NCBI GenBank assembly: GCA_964402115.1
Contig: CAYOBW010000002.1
Span: 1-64,000 of the forward strand
Length of the DNA: 64,000 nt
Direction: 5' to 3'
Source: CAYOBW01 sp964402115
GTDB taxonomy: Bacteria > Verrucomicrobiota > Kiritimatiellia > UBA8416 > CAYOBW01
Part shown: positions 43,524-51,192 of the stretch, one piece after another
How the letters are laid out: each line of letters opens with the position of its first letter
How positions within the stretch are numbered: position 1 is the first letter of the stretch
The notes under the pieces: model-generated
Database searches by the model: none
Seen by the model: the letters and a program-made list of their open reading frames with translations, nothing else
Told to the model about the DNA's origin: nothing
Position numbers and translations under genes: made by a program

Positions 43524-45482
43524 TCAACTCACCTTGCAGCCGGCCGGCGCGGGCCCGTCCACCGTAATCAAGCGAAGACGGTCGCCGTCGGTGGCGGCCA
43601 GCAGCATGCCGTTGGACTCCACCCCGCGGATCTTCGCCGGCGCCAGGTTGGCCACCACGACGACCACGCGCCCTGGCAGCTCTTCGGGCGTGTAGAACTT
43701 CGCGATGCCGGCCACGATCTGGCGCTGTTCGCTGCCGATTTCGACCTGCAGCTTGAGCAACTTGTCGGCGCCGGGCACGCGCTCGGCCGCGCGCACGATC
43801 GCCGTGCGCAAATGCACCTTCTGGAAATCGGCGTACGCCAGCGGCACAACGCCCGTCGGCGCAGTAGCCGGCGACACAGTGGCCGTCGACGCCGCCGGCG
43901 CAACGCCCGCCGGCGCGGCGGACGCTCCCGCGGAAGCGTCGGGGGCCGGCGGCTGAATGCGCGGGAACAGCCCCGCCGCCTTGGCGACGGCCGCCCCGGG
44001 CTCCAGCACGCCCCACTGCCGCAGCTTGCCGAAGTCCGGCAGCCCCGGGGGCAGCCCGAGGGTGGCCCGCAGTTCGGACATCTTCCCAGGCATCACCGCG
44101 TACAGCATGCCCGCCACGATGCGCAGCACCTCCGCGGCGCTGTACAGCACGGTGCCCAGCTCCTCGATCTTGCCTGTCTTGCCAAGCGTCCACGGCTGCC
44201 GCCGTTCCAGGTAGCGATTCGCCACGCGCACGACGTCCGTCATGGCCGCCACCCCCTGGTCCGGACGCATGGCCTTGATACAGGCCATGGCCTGATCGAC
44301 GGCCGTCAGCGTCGTGTCGCGCAGCTGCTCCTCCTCCGGGCCGGGTGCGGCAGGGGCGGGGATCTTTCCCCCGCAGTAGCTCGTCACCATCTGCATGACC
44401 CGGCTGAGCAGGTTGCCGAGGTCGTTGGCCAGATCGGCATTGTAGCGCCGCACAAAGGCTTCCTCGGTAAAGCTCGCGTCCTGGCCAAGCGACATCTCGG
44501 ACATGAGGAAGTAGCGAAACGCATCCACTCCGTACTTGTCGGCGAAGTCCATCGGGTTGACCACGTTGCCCGCGGTCTTGCTCATCTTGTCGCGCCCCAC
44601 CAGCCACCAGCCGTGTGCGAAGATCATCTCCGGCTGCGGCAGCCCCATGGCTTGCAGCATGGTCGGCCAGTAGACCGTGTGCGTGGTGAGGATATCCTTG
44701 CCGATCAGGTGGCACGAGCAGGGCCACCACCGCGCAAACCGGTCGTCGCCGGCCAGGTAGCCCACGCCGCTGATGTAATTCACCAGCGCATCGAACCAGA
44801 CATAGGTCACGTACTTGTCGTCGAACGGCAATTCGATCCCCCACCCCATCCGGCTCTTCGGCCGCGAAATGCACAGGTCCTGCAGCTCGCGGCGCAGGAA
44901 ACCCAGCGTCTCGTTGCGGCGGTAATCGGGTTGGATGAAGGTCGGGTGCTGTTCGATATGCTGCACCAGCCAGTCCTGGTACTTGCTCATCCGGAAGAAG
45001 TAGTTCGCTTCCTGGATGCGCTCGACGGGCCGCCCGCAGCCGGCGGCGGGACACTGCCCGTCCACGATGTCTTTCTCCGTGTAGAACCGCTCGCAGGTCA
45101 CGCAGTACCAGCCGTCATAGTCGGCCCGGTAGATCTCATCGCGGTCATACAGGTCCTGGAGAATGCGCTGCACAACGACCTTGTGCCGGGATTCGGTCGT
45201 GCGGATGAAATCGTCGTGCGTGATGCCCAGCCGCTGCCAGAGCTCCTGGAAACGCACGACCGTGGTGTCGGCCTGCTGCTGGGGCGTCACGCCGGCCTTG
45301 TCGGCCGCGCGCTGAACCTTCTGACCGTGTTCGTCGGTCCCGGTGAGGAAGAAGGTGGGGGTGCCCTCCAGGCGGTGGTAACGCGCCAGCACATCGGCCA
45401 GGATCGTCGTGTAGGCGTGGCCGATGTGCGGCTTGTCGTTCACGTAGTAGATCGGCGTCGTCACATAGAACTTGTCACTCAT
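43524..45482 (-). CDS. metG: methionyl-tRNA synthetase
   Basis: A 652-residue class I synthetase. HIGH motif (KPHIGHAYTT, His19-His22), a zinc finger region with CVTCERFY and GQCPAAGCG, DEHGQKV, KMSKT (GRDKMSKTAGNVV) and the anticodon-binding helical domain. A C-terminal EMAP-II/Arc1p-type tRNA-binding domain (about 545-652; RTAIVRAAERVPGADKLLKL, VVVVANLAPAKIRGVESNGM) gives a dimeric-type MetRS. It is joined by a low-complexity Ala/Pro/Thr/Val linker of about 40 residues. Standalone gene. Confidence 0.96.
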   Translation of the reverse strand: MSDKFYVTTPIYYVNDKPHIGHAYTTILADVLARYHRLEGTPTFFLTGTDEHGQKVQRAADKAGVTPQQQADTTVVRFQELWQRLGITHDDFIRTTESRHKVVVQRILQDLYDRDEIYRADYDGWYCVTCERFYTEKDIVDGQCPAAGCGRPVERIQEANYFFRMSKYQDWLVQHIEQHPTFIQPDYRRNETLGFLRRELQDLCISRPKSRMGWGIELPFDDKYVTYVWFDALVNYISGVGYLAGDDRFARWWPCSCHLIGKDILTTHTVYWPTMLQAMGLPQPEMIFAHGWWLVGRDKMSKTAGNVVNPMDFADKYGVDAFRYFLMSEMSLGQDASFTEEAFVRRYNADLANDLGNLLSRVMQMVTSYCGGKIPAPAAPGPEEEQLRDTTLTAVDQAMACIKAMRPDQGVAAMTDVVRVANRYLERRQPWTLGKTGKIEELGTVLYSAAEVLRIVAGMLYAVMPGKMSELRATLGLPPGLPDFGKLRQWGVLEPGAAVAKAAGLFPRIQPPAPDASAGASAAPAGVAPAASTATVSPATAPTGVVPLAYADFQKVHLRTAIVRAAERVPGADKLLKLQVEIGSEQRQIVAGIAKFYTPEELPGRVVVVVANLAPAKIRGVESNGMLLAATDGDRLRLITVDGPAPAGCKVS

Positions 45483-45573
45483 GCTGCGTTCCTTCCGCTG
45501 AAACCCGGGTCAGCCTCGAACGGAAGACGATACACGGGCGGACAGGCCGGCCGGAAGCAAAAAGAGTGTAACC

Positions 45574-46167
45574 TCAGAACCCCACCACGCTCCCGAGGTC
45601 GGCCCCGCCCCATTTCTTGACCGTCCACTCTTTGCTTTCCAGCCATTGCGCGTGGCCGTCCGCGTAGAGGACGTTGCCACCGCGATCGCGGTGGTTGCCG
45701 CCAAACCCGGCCTCGCTCACGTTACCCCGCTGGCCATCCTTGTCGCAGAGCACCAGCGTGCGGGCCGACGACGAGGAGCCGACCTGGCCGCCACCCTCCT
45801 CGCGGGTGACCAAGTCGTAGCTGCAGTACCTGTCGGCCGTGCCGACCGTGATGTTCGTGACCGTTTCCGCGATGGTGCGCCACCTGTCGCTGCGGCACTT
45901 GAACATGTCGGGCACCTCGGCGTAACCGGCCTCGCTGAGTTTCACGAGGCGGTCGGGGTACGCATCCTGGTGATCCATCGCGTACATGGCCAGGGCCTTC
46001 CCGAACTGCGACAGGTTGTTGGCGCAGTGCGTCCGGTTGGCCTTCTCCTGCACGAGGTGCAGAACCGGAAACAGCAGGCTGGCCAGGATGCCGATGATCG
46101 CGATAACCACCAGCAGTTCGACCAGTGAGAATCCGTTCTTGCCTGTCACCGTTGTTAGCGTCTTCAT
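45574..46167 (-). CDS. type II secretion/PVC-type pseudopilin
   Basis: A 197-residue protein with a prepilin leader cut after Gly12 (KNG-FSLVELLVV, Glu at +5), followed by a hydrophobic helix. The globular part shows RTHCANNLSQFGKALAMYA, CRSDRW and the C-terminal GGNVLYADGHAQWL, the pattern of the many pseudopilins of Lentisphaerota, Verrucomicrobiota and Kiritimatiellota. Their exact role (minor pilins or secreted surface proteins) is unknown. A near-perfect AAAGGAGG precedes the ATG at 46167. Confidence 0.88.
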   Translation of the reverse strand: MKTLTTVTGKNGFSLVELLVVIAIIGILASLLFPVLHLVQEKANRTHCANNLSQFGKALAMYAMDHQDAYPDRLVKLSEAGYAEVPDMFKCRSDRWRTIAETVTNITVGTADRYCSYDLVTREEGGGQVGSSSSARTLVLCDKDGQRGNVSEAGFGGNHRDRGGNVLYADGHAQWLESKEWTVKKWGGADLGSVVGF

Positions 46168-46349
46168 GCTCCGCCTCCTTTCGTGGGCGTGGCGCGCGTG
46201 CATCGCGAACCACGCCTTCATCGCTCCAGCATCCGGCATGCCAGGGACGGACAACGCGCTGCACGGGCTCAAGAATGGGGCCCGGGCGAGACGAAAACAG
46301 GCGGACAGGCCGGCGCACCACGCACAACGGCAGGCGGCGCGCGCGCCTG

Positions 46350-46391
46350 GCGTTGCAGGACGGCAACGGCGCGTTGCAGCGCCGCAACGGC
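46350..46391. repeat. tandem pair of 21-base hairpin-forming repeats
   Basis: Two adjacent copies, 46350-46370 and 46371-46391, differ at only a few central bases. Each has CGTTGC and GCAACG as a 6-bp stem with a 6-base loop. They lie 26-67 bases beyond the stop of the kinase gene and about 180 bases upstream of the pseudopilin start, in a 249-base gap with no gene. They may be a terminator, RNA-processing site or paired operator. Confidence 0.6.
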
Positions 46392-46416
46392 GGGGGCGGC
46401 AGGGGCCTGCAGCGAC

Positions 46417-47550
46417 TCAGACCGGGTCGGGCCAGGCGGGCAGCCGTACGCATACCTGCACGCCCTCGCCCGCCGCGGGCCAGGGGGACACCAGCGCGAT
46501 GGCGCCGCCTTGCGCCGCTACGGCCAATCTGCAGAAGGCCAGGCCGAGGCCGGCGCCATCGGTCGCGGACAGCGCGTCGCTCCCCGCCGCCGACGAGGCA
46601 AAGGGGTGAAAACGGTGCGCCTGTTCGTCAGGGGTCAACGTGCGCCCGCGATTGGAGATGCGCAGTTCGACCCCGGCCGGCGTCGCCGTGAAGGCCACCA
46701 CCACCGCGCTGCCGGTTGGTGCGTGCTGCATGGCATTCCAGAGCAGGTTGGTCAAGATCCGTCCCAACAGACGCCGGTCGGCCCGCACGGCGGCGTCGGA
46801 CGCCCAGTCGGTCTCCAGCCGGAGCCCCAGCAGGTCGGCAGCGGCCTGGTGCTCGGCCAGGCCATCCTCAAGGAAAGCGGCCAGCGCCACACGCTCGTAC
46901 CGGGCAACCAGCCGTCCCTCCTCGACCTTGCGGATGTCGAGCAGGTTGTCGATGAGGATCACCATGCGTTCGCCGGTGGCCTTGAGCGTGGTCAACAACT
47001 CGGCGCCCCCGCCGCCCGTCGCCGGCGCACGCTGCTCCAGCAAGCGCACGGTCATGAGGAGGGAAGACATGCGTTTGCGCAGATCATGCACCAGCATGTC
47101 AATGAACTGCTGCCGGGCGTTCTCCATCCGCTCCAGGCGCCGGCGCTGTTGCCGCTCCTCGCTCCACGCCATCGTTTCCAACAGCGAAGTCGTGCCCAGC
47201 AGCGCCAGCAGCGGCGTGACCAACGGCGGCGCCACGGCCAGGAAGAAGACGGTGAGGATGGCGCCCACGATGTAGGCCAGCAGGTAGGCGGAGGAACAAA
47301 GCACCATGAGCAGGGGACGCTCGAACCGCGGCCAGGCCGGCAACAGGCAGAGCAGCGCCACGAGCGCAACCTCCACGCCGCGCGGCGCGTGAGCGAAGTC
47401 ATAGGCGCCTGGGTAGAGCAGGTAATCGGCCAGCAGCCGCTCGAGCGTATCGAACACCTGCGAGTGCATGGCGTCGAAAAGCCCGACGGCCACGGCGGAG
47501 CAGCAGAGCAGCCGCACCCAGCGGGCATGATAGCGTATGCGTTCGCGCAT
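46417..47550 (-). CDS. membrane sensor histidine kinase
   Basis: A 377-residue kinase with five or so N-terminal membrane segments (about 10-125) and no extracytoplasmic sensor domain of size, so it probably senses within the membrane. A short coiled coil (EERQQRRRLERMENAR) leads to the H box with His155 (IDMLVHDLRKRM), then the HATPase domain: N box RILTNLLWNAMQHAPTG, G box DGAGLGLAFCRLAV. DG-type G1 is weak (SNRGRTLT). It is divergent from the sigma-54 response regulator gene with 92 bases between, the likely partner. The start at 47550 drops an Arg/Ala-rich upstream extension. Confidence 0.88.
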   Translation of the reverse strand: MRERIRYHARWVRLLCCSAVAVGLFDAMHSQVFDTLERLLADYLLYPGAYDFAHAPRGVEVALVALLCLLPAWPRFERPLLMVLCSSAYLLAYIVGAILTVFFLAVAPPLVTPLLALLGTTSLLETMAWSEERQQRRRLERMENARQQFIDMLVHDLRKRMSSLLMTVRLLEQRAPATGGGGAELLTTLKATGERMVILIDNLLDIRKVEEGRLVARYERVALAAFLEDGLAEHQAAADLLGLRLETDWASDAAVRADRRLLGRILTNLLWNAMQHAPTGSAVVVAFTATPAGVELRISNRGRTLTPDEQAHRFHPFASSAAGSDALSATDGAGLGLAFCRLAVAAQGGAIALVSPWPAAGEGVQVCVRLPAWPDPV

Positions 47551-47642
47551 GGCTCCCGTCGCCGCCCTTTTCCGTTTGAACCGTGCTCTCTCTGCCGTAT
47601 GATGCGTCCCGATGGCCGAGAACAAGCATACCGCGAAACCGC

Positions 47643-49004
47643 ATGAAAGCAACCGTCCTCCTTGTTGACGATGACCCGCTGGATTTGCGCGCCCTGGCGT
47701 TGCGCGTGGAAGCGTGGGGCCTGGACGTACTGACCGCCCGGTCTGGCACGGCCGCGCTCGCCCACATGGCGGAACACGCGGTTGACCTGGTCATCTCCGA
47801 TGTACGCATGCCAGGCCTTTCGGGCGACGAACTGGCGGCGGCCGCTGCGCGAACCCATCCGGGGCTGCCGGTGATCCTGATCACGGGCCGCGGGGACATT
47901 CGCTCCGCCGTGAAGGCCATGCAGGCGGGCGTATTCGACTACCTCGTCAAACCGCCGGATGACGAGGAGTTCCGGCTGGCGATCGAGCGGGCGTTGGAGG
48001 TGGGACGGCTGAAGCGGGAGAACGCGTTCCTGCGGGCGGAACTGGCGGCAGGCGGCATGTACGGCGAGCACCTGATCGGGAGGAGTCCCGCCATGCTGGC
48101 GGTTTTCGAGCTCGTGAACCGGGTGGCCCGCACCGACAGCACCGTCCTGCTCACCGGCGAGACCGGCACCGGCAAGGAACTCGTGGCCCAGACCGTTCAC
48201 TACAAGAGCCCGCGCGCCGCGCAGCCGCTGGTCGCGCTGAACTGCGCGGCGCTGAACCCGAACCTGGTGGAGAGCGAGCTGTTCGGCCACGAACGCGGCG
48301 CCTTCACCGGAGCGGTGGCGGCGCGGCGCGGTCGTTTCGAGGACGCCCACGGGGGCTCGCTGTTCCTGGACGAGATCGGCGAGACCAGCCTGGAGTTTCA
48401 GGCCAAGCTCTTGCGCGTGCTGCAGGAGGGGCAGTGCGAGCGGATCGGGGGCAACACCGCCATTCGGGTCGACGTGCGGCTCATCGCCTCCACGCATCGC
48501 GACCTGCGGCAGGCCGTGCAGGACGGGACCTTCCGCGAGGACTTGTTCTACCGGTTGAGCGTCGTCCCCATCCACCTGCCGCCGCTACGGGAGCGGCGCG
48601 AGGACATCCCGCTGCTCGCCGCGCACTTTCTCGCCGTGTACCGGAAGCGCTATCAAGGGCCCGCCCAGAGTCTCTCGCCGCGCGCGCTGGCGCAGCTGGA
48701 GGGAGAACGCTGGCCGGGCAATGTGCGGGAGTTGCAGCACGCCATCGAGCGGGCCGTCGTGCTGGCCCGCGCCCCCGTCCTGGAGCCGGAGGATTTCGCG
48801 CCGCAGACGCCGGCGAACACCGGCGCGAGCGCCCCGGAACAGGCGACGCTGGAAGCGGCCCTGGACCGCGCCACACAGGCGCACCTCCTCGCGGTGCTGG
48901 ATCGAACCGGCTGGCGCAAGCAGGAGGCAGCCCGCCGCCTGGGCATGGACCGTGCCACCCTTTTCCGCTTGCTGCGCAAGTACCGCCTCACGCCGCCGAC
49001 TTGA
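47643..49004 (+). CDS. NtrC-family sigma-54-dependent response regulator
   Basis: A 453-residue activator in three parts: receiver (about 3-118; acidic pocket VDDDP, phospho-acceptor Asp53 in VISDVRMPG, Lys in YLVKPP); AAA+ domain (about 140-370; Walker A GETGTGKE at 172-179, the sigma-54 contact loop GAFTGA at 219-224, LFLDEIGE, RWPGNVRELQHA); and a Fis-type helix-turn-helix (about 425-450; KQEAARRLGMDRATLFRLLRKY). It activates -24/-12 promoters on phosphorylation, most likely by the divergent kinase. No clear sigma-54 promoter was recognised nearby. The ATG follows AAACC with no good Shine-Dalgarno. Confidence 0.94.
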   Translation: MKATVLLVDDDPLDLRALALRVEAWGLDVLTARSGTAALAHMAEHAVDLVISDVRMPGLSGDELAAAAARTHPGLPVILITGRGDIRSAVKAMQAGVFDYLVKPPDDEEFRLAIERALEVGRLKRENAFLRAELAAGGMYGEHLIGRSPAMLAVFELVNRVARTDSTVLLTGETGTGKELVAQTVHYKSPRAAQPLVALNCAALNPNLVESELFGHERGAFTGAVAARRGRFEDAHGGSLFLDEIGETSLEFQAKLLRVLQEGQCERIGGNTAIRVDVRLIASTHRDLRQAVQDGTFREDLFYRLSVVPIHLPPLRERREDIPLLAAHFLAVYRKRYQGPAQSLSPRALAQLEGERWPGNVRELQHAIERAVVLARAPVLEPEDFAPQTPANTGASAPEQATLEAALDRATQAHLLAVLDRTGWRKQEAARRLGMDRATLFRLLRKYRLTPPT

Positions 49005-49017
49005 CGTCCGGAGGACG
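49005..49017. terminator. short hairpin between convergent genes
   Basis: CGTCC and GGACG with a 3-base loop fill the 15-base gap between the response regulator and the convergent glycosyltransferase. Short, no U tract. Confidence 0.2.
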
Positions 49018-49019
49018 CC

Positions 49020-50129
49020 TCAGCGACCACGCCCGCGGGTCAGGCGCAAGACCGGGCGCAGCAACCCCGGGTGCGACACCAGGAAGCACGACACCAGGAA
49101 GCGCAGCCGGGCCTCCAGCGTCGGCGCGGTCTGCAGGTAGTCCGGCGGCAGCGGCAGACGCTTCAAGGCCGCCAGCTGCTCGGGATGCACGCGCGCCTCC
49201 TGCGCCAGCTGCGCCACCAGGCGATAGACGTGGTTCCAGTGATGGCGCCGGAAGTCGTACGTGCGCAGGAAACGCTGTATGGCGTGTGCGTGTGCCAGGT
49301 ACGCGTCGTCGGTGAGTTGCAGGAGATGATCGCGCAGCGCGGCTGGCGAGCCGAGCCGGCGGTAGTCGACGAAGCACTCCGTGGGGACGTAGCGTTCGAT
49401 GTTGTAGCAGCCGTAGTAGACCGGCACGGCGGACGCGAAGAAGCAGTCGAAGAGCTTCTCCGTGAGGTAGCCGCTGCTCCAGTGCGGCAGGTAGAGGTTC
49501 TCGAAGCAGAGCGCGAACCGGTACCGGCCGTAGACAGCCAGCTTGTCGTCGGCCCGCCCGCGGTAGTTCGGCAGCTTGAAGGGAGTCGCGCCGTAGACGT
49601 CGAACGGCACCCGCCCGTCGGCGTGAAACCAGGCCGCCATTTCACGGCGCGCCGAGTACAGCTCGCCGGGTATGAGGGAGCGCTTGTTGTTGTTGATCAG
49701 GCAGATCGCGCGGGGGCGCCGCAGCAGCTCGGCAGCGGCCACAACGGGCGCCGGATGCTCGTACCAGCGGTCGAGCGCGTAGTCCAGTTCGTACGGGTAG
49801 CCGTAGTTCGGGCGCACGACCGGCAGGAAGCGGGGATGCGCGAAGGAATCCACCAGGGCCAGGCAGTAGTCGAAGTGCCGCCACGTGGAGCGGCGATACT
49901 GGGCGGGGTGCACGCTGAGCGGTTCGGAGATGAAGAGCACGCGCAGTTTCCCGCCACTGCACGTCGAGCGCGGGTTGAAACCGTAGGAGTTGATGTAGAG
50001 ATAGACGTCCGCACCCGGCGTTTCCGCACGCGACCAGATCACCGTCGCATGCGTGTCCGGCACGCTCAGGCCCGGCAGCGACTCCTCACGCAAGTGGGCA
50101 TAAACCACGTTGATCGTCAAAGCATCCAC
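49020..50129 (-). CDS. GT10-family fucosyltransferase-like glycosyltransferase
   Basis: A 369-residue soluble transferase. The C-terminal half carries the alpha-1,3-fucosyltransferase signature: FALCFENLYLPHWSSGYLTE (donor GDP-fucose site), KLFDCFFASAVPVYYGC and NIERYVPTECFVDYR. Upstream are LRVLFISEPLSVHP and ICLINNNKRS, fitting the acceptor half. Fucose as donor is inference from the family. GTG at 50129 has GGGAG ten bases away; an upstream TTG (50180) is unlikely. It is divergent from a methyltransferase and convergent with the response regulator. It probably decorates LPS or exopolysaccharide. Confidence 0.85.
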   Translation of the reverse strand: MDALTINVVYAHLREESLPGLSVPDTHATVIWSRAETPGADVYLYINSYGFNPRSTCSGGKLRVLFISEPLSVHPAQYRRSTWRHFDYCLALVDSFAHPRFLPVVRPNYGYPYELDYALDRWYEHPAPVVAAAELLRRPRAICLINNNKRSLIPGELYSARREMAAWFHADGRVPFDVYGATPFKLPNYRGRADDKLAVYGRYRFALCFENLYLPHWSSGYLTEKLFDCFFASAVPVYYGCYNIERYVPTECFVDYRRLGSPAALRDHLLQLTDDAYLAHAHAIQRFLRTYDFRRHHWNHVYRLVAQLAQEARVHPEQLAALKRLPLPPDYLQTAPTLEARLRFLVSCFLVSHPGLLRPVLRLTRGRGR

Positions 50130-50244
50130 AACACGCTCCCGTTGCAGACCCACTGTCCAACATCCTGCGAACCTTGTCAAACAGGGTTGCAGCGCTGCGC
50201 CGACATCGGGTTTCGTCTTGAACCCGGTGGGGCAGTGTGGTTGA

Positions 50245-50265
50245 CTCCGCTTCGCAGCAGCGGAG
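50245..50265 (+). promoter_or_regulatory. hairpin that contains the ribosome binding site of the methyltransferase gene
   Basis: CTCCGCT (50245-50251) pairs perfectly with AGCGGAG (50259-50265), 7-base loop. The GGAG at 50262-50265 is the Shine-Dalgarno of the ATG at 50271, so the hairpin would hide it in RNA. The rest of the 141-base divergent gap shows no clear promoter. Confidence 0.45.
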
Positions 50266-50270
50266 CACTC

Positions 50271-51188
50271 ATGGATACTTGTCTCATTTGCGGCAGCCGG
50301 GATTTCCTGGATCTACAGCCTCGCTACAGCCGTCAGCCCAACCGCCTGTGCCGTGCCTGCGGCTTGGTCTTCAGCCCCACCTGCGACGCCAGGACCGTCC
50401 ACACTTACTACTACGCGGATGGTTATCAGAAGCGCTCGGTCAATCGCAGCGCCCGGAAGTCCGTTGTCTCCAAAGGGTTGCTGCTGCACAACGCCCGCGC
50501 GGGCCTCCGCTTCTATGAGTCATTCATCCTGAACGACTTCCGCGACAAACGCGTGATTGACGTCGGCTGCGGCTACGGCGGCGTGCTGGCAGCCCTGCGC
50601 GCGGACCGCAACTGCCACGTGGTCGGCCTCGAACCCTCACCCGAGACCTGCGCGGCTTCGCGCGCGTTCTTCGGCCTGGACCTCATCAGCAGCACGCTTG
50701 AGGATTTTCACACGGACGAGCGTTTCGATGTCGTCATGTCGGTCCACTGCATTGAGCATTCAGTCGATCCCGTGGATTTCCTGAAGCGGCTGCGCGCGCT
50801 GCTGCGTGACGACGGCGTCATGTACATCGAGTGCCCGAATCTGCTCGCCCCCACGGGCGGGTTCGCCCTGCGCCGTTTCTTCGAGAGGGACCACCTTTTC
50901 AATTTCACCGTCGCCACGTTGACCGCGCTGGCCGGGCGAGCCGGCCTGGAGGTCGTGCGCGAGCGCCACAGCGGACACCTCAAGCTGCTGCTGCGCAAGA
51001 GCGACGCGCCACCGTCCGCACCCGCCCTGACGGCTGAACTGCGCGAGAATGGCGCACGGGTGCTGCGCTTCTTCCGCACCTACCCGGTCGTGCGCTGGCT
51101 GCAGTTCCGACCCATACGTCTCTTCTTCTGGCGCCTCGCCTACCTGGCACGCGTGCTCTGGTTCAAGCTGGCGCCGGGCCGCCAGTGA
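50271..51188 (+). CDS. class I SAM-dependent methyltransferase with zinc-ribbon N-terminus
   Basis: A 305-residue protein. An N-terminal four-cysteine ribbon (CLICGSRDF and CRACGLVF) is followed by YYYADGYQKRS and the Rossmann SAM fold: motif I VIDVGCGYGGVLAAL, motif II VVGLEPSPE, then FDVVMSVHCIEHSVDPVDFL and DDGVMYIECPN. This architecture is common among sugar or glycan methyltransferases in surface polysaccharide loci; the substrate is unknown. A basic, aromatic C-terminal tail (about 270-305) may associate with the membrane. It is divergent from the GT10 gene and ends four bases from the convergent DUF2961 gene. Confidence 0.88.
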   Translation: MDTCLICGSRDFLDLQPRYSRQPNRLCRACGLVFSPTCDARTVHTYYYADGYQKRSVNRSARKSVVSKGLLLHNARAGLRFYESFILNDFRDKRVIDVGCGYGGVLAALRADRNCHVVGLEPSPETCAASRAFFGLDLISSTLEDFHTDERFDVVMSVHCIEHSVDPVDFLKRLRALLRDDGVMYIECPNLLAPTGGFALRRFFERDHLFNFTVATLTALAGRAGLEVVRERHSGHLKLLLRKSDAPPSAPALTAELRENGARVLRFFRTYPVVRWLQFRPIRLFFWRLAYLARVLWFKLAPGRQ

Positions 51189-51192
51189 GCGC

